Below, piece by piece: positions 6,502 to 8,703 of a stretch of 8,703 nucleotides of DNA. The translations under genes and the position numbers were made by a program. Under the pieces are notes generated by a model. It worked only from the letters and a program-made list of their open reading frames with translations, did not search any database and was not told where the DNA came from. Position 1 is the first letter of the stretch, and each line of letters begins with the position of its first letter. This DNA is from an uncultured Christensenella sp. (GTDB lineage: Bacteria > Bacillota > Clostridia > Christensenellales > UBA1242), in assembly GCA_948471335.1 (NCBI GenBank), contig CAOKRZ010000035.1:1-8703 (forward strand). The letters are read 5' to 3'.

Positions 6502-7128
6502 ATGTTATACATAATTTTAGAGGCATTTGCACTTGCATTTGCAATAAGCTTGGATACTCTCGTTGTCAGCATAGGATATGGAACAAGCAAAATAAAGATT
6601 CCTTTTGTCTCTGCCTTTATTATGTCTCTTTTTAATGTGATCGTACTTTCAATTTCAATCTTTATTGGCTCGCTTCTTGGCAATAAAATAAGCTCAAATG
6701 TATGTAGTATTATATCTTTTTGTCTTTTATTCTGCGTAGGTATTTTTAAGTTTTCAAGCGAAATGTTCAAAATTTGGCTGGAAAAACGAGCAAAAAAAGG
6801 ACAAATCAAATTAAAAGTCTTTAATTTTAAGCTAATTTGTTCAGTGATCACTGACTCAACTTCTGCTGATATAAACAAAGATAAAAGGCTTTCTCCAAGA
6901 GAAGCCTTAACACTTGCTTTAATTTTATCTGTCGACTCGATCGGAGTTGGGCTTGGAATTGGACTAAACTCCGTTCGACTTGAAATCTTTGTTTTGTTTA
7001 CTTTTTTGATTTCTCTGTTTTTTATTCCATTCGGCAGCTTTATTGGAAAAAAGCTATCAAACAAAGTCAATTTATCTTGGCTGAGCGGGATAATACTTAT
7101 CGTATTGTCAATCTTTAAATTATTTTAG
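6502..7128 (+). CDS. ytaF: YtaF-type MntP-family membrane protein (putative cation efflux)
   Basis: A 208-residue integral membrane protein with about six hydrophobic spans, near residues 2-27, 35-59, 66-84, 135-155, 162-182 and 192-206. The two halves carry a matching intramembrane motif: SLDTLVVSIGYG around Asp18 and SVDSIGVGLGIG around Asp145, the pseudo-symmetric pattern of the MntP/YtaF manganese-exporter family. Between the halves, STSADINKDKRLSPREAL matches the loop typical of YtaF, called a sporulation membrane protein in Bacillus, and includes an EF-hand-like 12-residue motif (Asp123, Asn125, Asp127, Ser131, Glu134). Family membership is strong; the transported ion and any sporulation role are inferred from relatives. 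The start at 6502 follows AGGAGA. The gene stands alone and converges on recF, overlapping it by 4 nt. No manganese riboswitch (yybP-ykoY type) is seen upstream; the leader is too short for one. Confidence 0.85.
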   Translation: MLYIILEAFALAFAISLDTLVVSIGYGTSKIKIPFVSAFIMSLFNVIVLSISIFIGSLLGNKISSNVCSIISFCLLFCVGIFKFSSEMFKIWLEKRAKKGQIKLKVFNFKLICSVITDSTSADINKDKRLSPREALTLALILSVDSIGVGLGIGLNSVRLEIFVLFTFLISLFFIPFGSFIGKKLSNKVNLSWLSGIILIVLSIFKLF

Positions 7129-8198
7129 CTTATCACTCTGCCATTTTTGATATTAAAAATTTTTGCTTCTTTTTCATCAAAGTCAGTGCAGGTTATAATC
7201 GTCTGAGTCTTTGACGTAAAGTTTAAAAGTTTTTTACGTCTTGACTTATCAAGCTCACTAAACACATCGTCAAGAAGAAGAATCGGATATTCACCAATTC
7301 TGTTTTTGATTATTTCAAGCTCTGCAAGTTTAAGTGAAAGTGCAACTGTCCTTTGTTGACCTTGAGATCCAAAACTTTTGACTTCGACTCCATTTAAAAA
7401 GATGTCAATATCGTCTCTATGCACACCAATCGAAGTATACCCAAGTTTATAATCTTTTGAAAGATTTTTTTGCAAGGTTTTAAGCATTGTCGCTTGATAA
7501 TTATCTTCACATTTAAGTCCATCATATTTGATTTCAAGTTTTTCTTGACCATCAGAAATGTATTCATGTGCTTTTGCTGCAAGCGGAGCAAGCTCTTCAA
7601 TAAACTTCTGTCTTTCAAAAGCAATCTTTTCGCTGCAATCGCAAAGTGCCCTATCCCAAATGTCAATGGTTTGTTTAAGTGTTTCCAAATCTTTTGAGTT
7701 CTTTAAAAGTTTGTTTCTGTTGGATAAAATTTTGTCATACCTTCCAAGAAGATAGAAATATCTTTTGTTTGTCTGCGAAATGTCAATGTTCATAAAGCGT
7801 CTGCGCTCTTCTGGGCTTTCTTTGACAAGCTTAAGTTCATCTGGCGAAAAGAATACTGCATTTGCATGCCCCATAAGCTCACCTATTCTTCTTATCGATA
7901 TGCCGTCAACCTTAATTGTTTTTTTTGCGGCCTTATCAAAAGTGATCTCAATGTCTACATCTCTGTACTTTCTTTCAAATTCGGCCTTTATTAAAGCTCT
8001 GTCTTGTCCCCAAAGGATAACTTCTTTATCTTTGCTTGTTTTAAAACTTCTTCCAATCACCGCATAAAAAATGCTTTCAAGAATATTTGTTTTCCCTTGT
8101 GCATTTTTGCCCAAAAGCACATTAAGTCCATCGGAAAACTCAAATTCTTGAGAAGAATAGTTCCTATAGTTCTTTAAAGTCAGTTTTTGCAGTTTCAC
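7125..8198 (-). CDS. recF: DNA replication and repair protein RecF
   Basis: The 357-residue product is an SMC/ABC-like ATPase that, with RecO and RecR, loads RecA at single-strand gaps. The length is usual for the family. Visible parts are the N-terminal strand LTLKNYRNY, Walker A GKNAQGKT (30-37), the lid-arm motif ERRRFMNIDISQ followed by GRYDKILSNRN, the ABC signature SFGSQGQQRT (275-284), Walker B ILLLDD (306-311), and the D-loop FSELD (313-317). All catalytic motifs are intact. The start is GTG at 8198-8196: an in-frame TAA sits four codons upstream and MKLQKLTLKNYRNY is the family's normal N-terminus. The possible ribosome site AAGGTG is 13 nt away, which is long. In most bacteria recF lies beside dnaA, dnaN and gyrB; here it is flanked by ytaF and an unknown gene, with a terminator upstream, so it is probably transcribed alone. 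Confidence 0.96.
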   Translation of the reverse strand: MKLQKLTLKNYRNYSSQEFEFSDGLNVLLGKNAQGKTNILESIFYAVIGRSFKTSKDKEVILWGQDRALIKAEFERKYRDVDIEITFDKAAKKTIKVDGISIRRIGELMGHANAVFFSPDELKLVKESPEERRRFMNIDISQTNKRYFYLLGRYDKILSNRNKLLKNSKDLETLKQTIDIWDRALCDCSEKIAFERQKFIEELAPLAAKAHEYISDGQEKLEIKYDGLKCEDNYQATMLKTLQKNLSKDYKLGYTSIGVHRDDIDIFLNGVEVKSFGSQGQQRTVALSLKLAELEIIKNRIGEYPILLLDDVFSELDKSRRKKLLNFTSKTQTIITCTDFDEKEAKIFNIKNGRVIS

Positions 8199-8204
8199 AA
8201 AAGT

Positions 8205-8233
8205 ATTTTATCACCTTTTTCATAAAAAAACAA
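8205..8233 (-). promoter_or_regulatory. Candidate recF promoter close to the GTG start
   Basis: Minus strand: TTGTTT (8233-8228), a 17-nt spacer ending in TGA, and TAAAAT (8210-8205), an extended -10 arrangement. Transcription would start at about 8198, on the GTG itself, giving a leaderless message. An alternative pair, TTGTTT and TATGAA with 16 nt between, lies further upstream and would leave a leader carrying GGTGAT as ribosome site. The sequence cannot decide between them. Confidence 0.35.
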
Positions 8234-8269
8234 ACATTGCAAACAAAAAACGGCAATCCTGCCGCTTTT
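8230..8269 (-). terminator. Intrinsic terminator of the unknown gene, upstream of recF
   Basis: On the minus strand CGGCA, loop GGAT, TGCCG (8264-8251), extended by a G-T wobble and four A-T pairs to about ten base pairs, followed by TTTTTTGTTTG. It sits about 30 nt after the stop at 8299. The A-run on the other side means it could also work weakly on the plus strand. It separates the unknown gene from recF. Confidence 0.8.
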
Positions 8270-8298
8270 AAATTAAGTATTTCTATAAAACTTCCTTT

Positions 8299-8703
8299 CT
8301 ATGAAAGAATGCCTCGTTCTTTCTTAATTTTTTCCATTCTCTCATTCAAACATTCTTTTACATATTTAGGTTGAAAATTAAATCTTTCGCTTTCACTAAA
8401 ATAACTGAGATCCATATCCTTATCACTTCCACGATACTTATAATGAAATATATTTTGCATACTTTCAATAAGCTTTTTGTCTTCTGCAACAGGAATTGGA
8501 TTTTCAGCAGTAAAATAAAGATTTTCTTCCATTTTTTCCAAATTTCCAAGGCTATAGTGTTCTAAAACATAAGGAACAAACCAATTGAAGTTTTCAAGGT
8601 TTAAATTATCCTTTGCTTGTTTTCTCAATAGGCAGATATTTTCTTTAAAAAAGTTTGTTATTACTTTTGCTGGAGAAAGTGGATAACCATTGAATTTCAT
8701 GAT
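8299..8703 (-). CDS. Hypothetical protein, probably the C-terminal part of a longer gene
   Basis: Not recognised. From the first in-window ATG (8700) there are 133 codons ending in TAG, but the frame stays open to the right edge, and with no upstream sequence a ribosome site cannot be assessed, so the true start may lie outside. The visible product is soluble and charged, with no signal peptide or membrane span. It begins MKFNGYPLSPAKVITNFF, is aromatic-rich in the middle (NFNWFVPYVLEHYSLGN, IFHYKYRG), and ends in a lysine- and glutamate-rich helix (ERMEKIKKERGILS). No catalytic motif is visible. The compositional pattern is that of a genuine coding region, and a good terminator follows it. 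A 7-bp inverted repeat, GAAAGAA and TTCTTTC (8303-8323), lies across its last codons. No function is proposed. Confidence 0.7.
   Translation of the reverse strand: MMKFNGYPLSPAKVITNFFKENICLLRKQAKDNLNLENFNWFVPYVLEHYSLGNLEKMEENLYFTAENPIPVAEDKKLIESMQNIFHYKYRGSDKDMDLSYFSESERFNFQPKYVKECLNERMEKIKKERGILS

Noticed and set aside
6441..7070. 209-codon minus-strand frame antisense to ytaF
   Set aside because: The plus-strand frame has clear MntP/YtaF motifs, membrane spans and a ribosome site; the antisense frame has none of these.
7143..7165. A/T-only hairpin after ytaF as a terminator
   Set aside because: The arms contain only A-T pairs and lie within recF coding sequence; not stable enough to call.
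8164..8223. 19-codon upstream ORF overlapping the recF start out of frame
   Set aside because: It has no ribosome site and may lie partly upstream of transcription; chance length in AT-rich DNA.

Overview
The window looks like chromosomal DNA from a low-GC Gram-positive bacterium (Bacillota/Firmicutes, probably a clostridial gut-type lineage). The clues are Shine-Dalgarno sites of the GGAG/GAGGT type, sigma-A-like promoters, a tryptophanyl-tRNA synthetase of the streptococcal/clostridial sequence type, a YtaF-type member of the MntP family (best known in spore formers), and a very large modular surface protein with GLUG and Listeria-Bacteroides-type repeats. Base composition is split: intergenic DNA is extremely AT-rich (about 11% G+C by count over 5041-5220), while the genes are clearly richer in G+C. 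The code appears standard: every Trp codon I checked is TGG and the visible stops are TAA and TAG. The lineage is an inference; nothing here fixes a species.

Layout. Positions 1-4915 (minus strand) are one unbroken reading frame of at least 1638 codons that leaves the window before its stop. It encodes a secreted protein: signal peptide, GLUG-type beta-helix region, one clear Listeria-Bacteroides repeat, about seven diverged modules of roughly 85-130 residues, then MBG-like repeats. It has its own promoter and a strong ribosome binding site. The AT-rich divergent region 4916-5270 carries that promoter and, on the plus strand, an extended -10 promoter for trpS (5271-6326), which ends in a terminator hairpin folded around its stop codon. 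A second AT-rich gap leads to a ytaF-like gene for a membrane transporter (6502-7128, plus). It converges on recF (7125-8198, minus), with a 4-nt overlap of stop codons. An intrinsic terminator upstream of recF separates it from an unrecognised gene (8299 to the right edge, minus) that is probably cut by the window.

How the genes relate. There is no obvious shared pathway: trpS and recF are housekeeping genes (translation, recombinational repair), ytaF is a probable cation transporter, and the large protein is an envelope or secreted adhesin-like protein. Each gene seems to be transcribed separately. recF lacks its usual dnaA-dnaN-gyrB neighbours in the visible stretch. I see no CRISPR array, tRNA, rRNA, insertion sequence, phage module or defence system. 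The points most worth checking are the unnamed repeat family in the surface protein, a near-identical 20-nt element at matching distances upstream of trpS and ytaF, and the absence of tryptophan from TrpRS.
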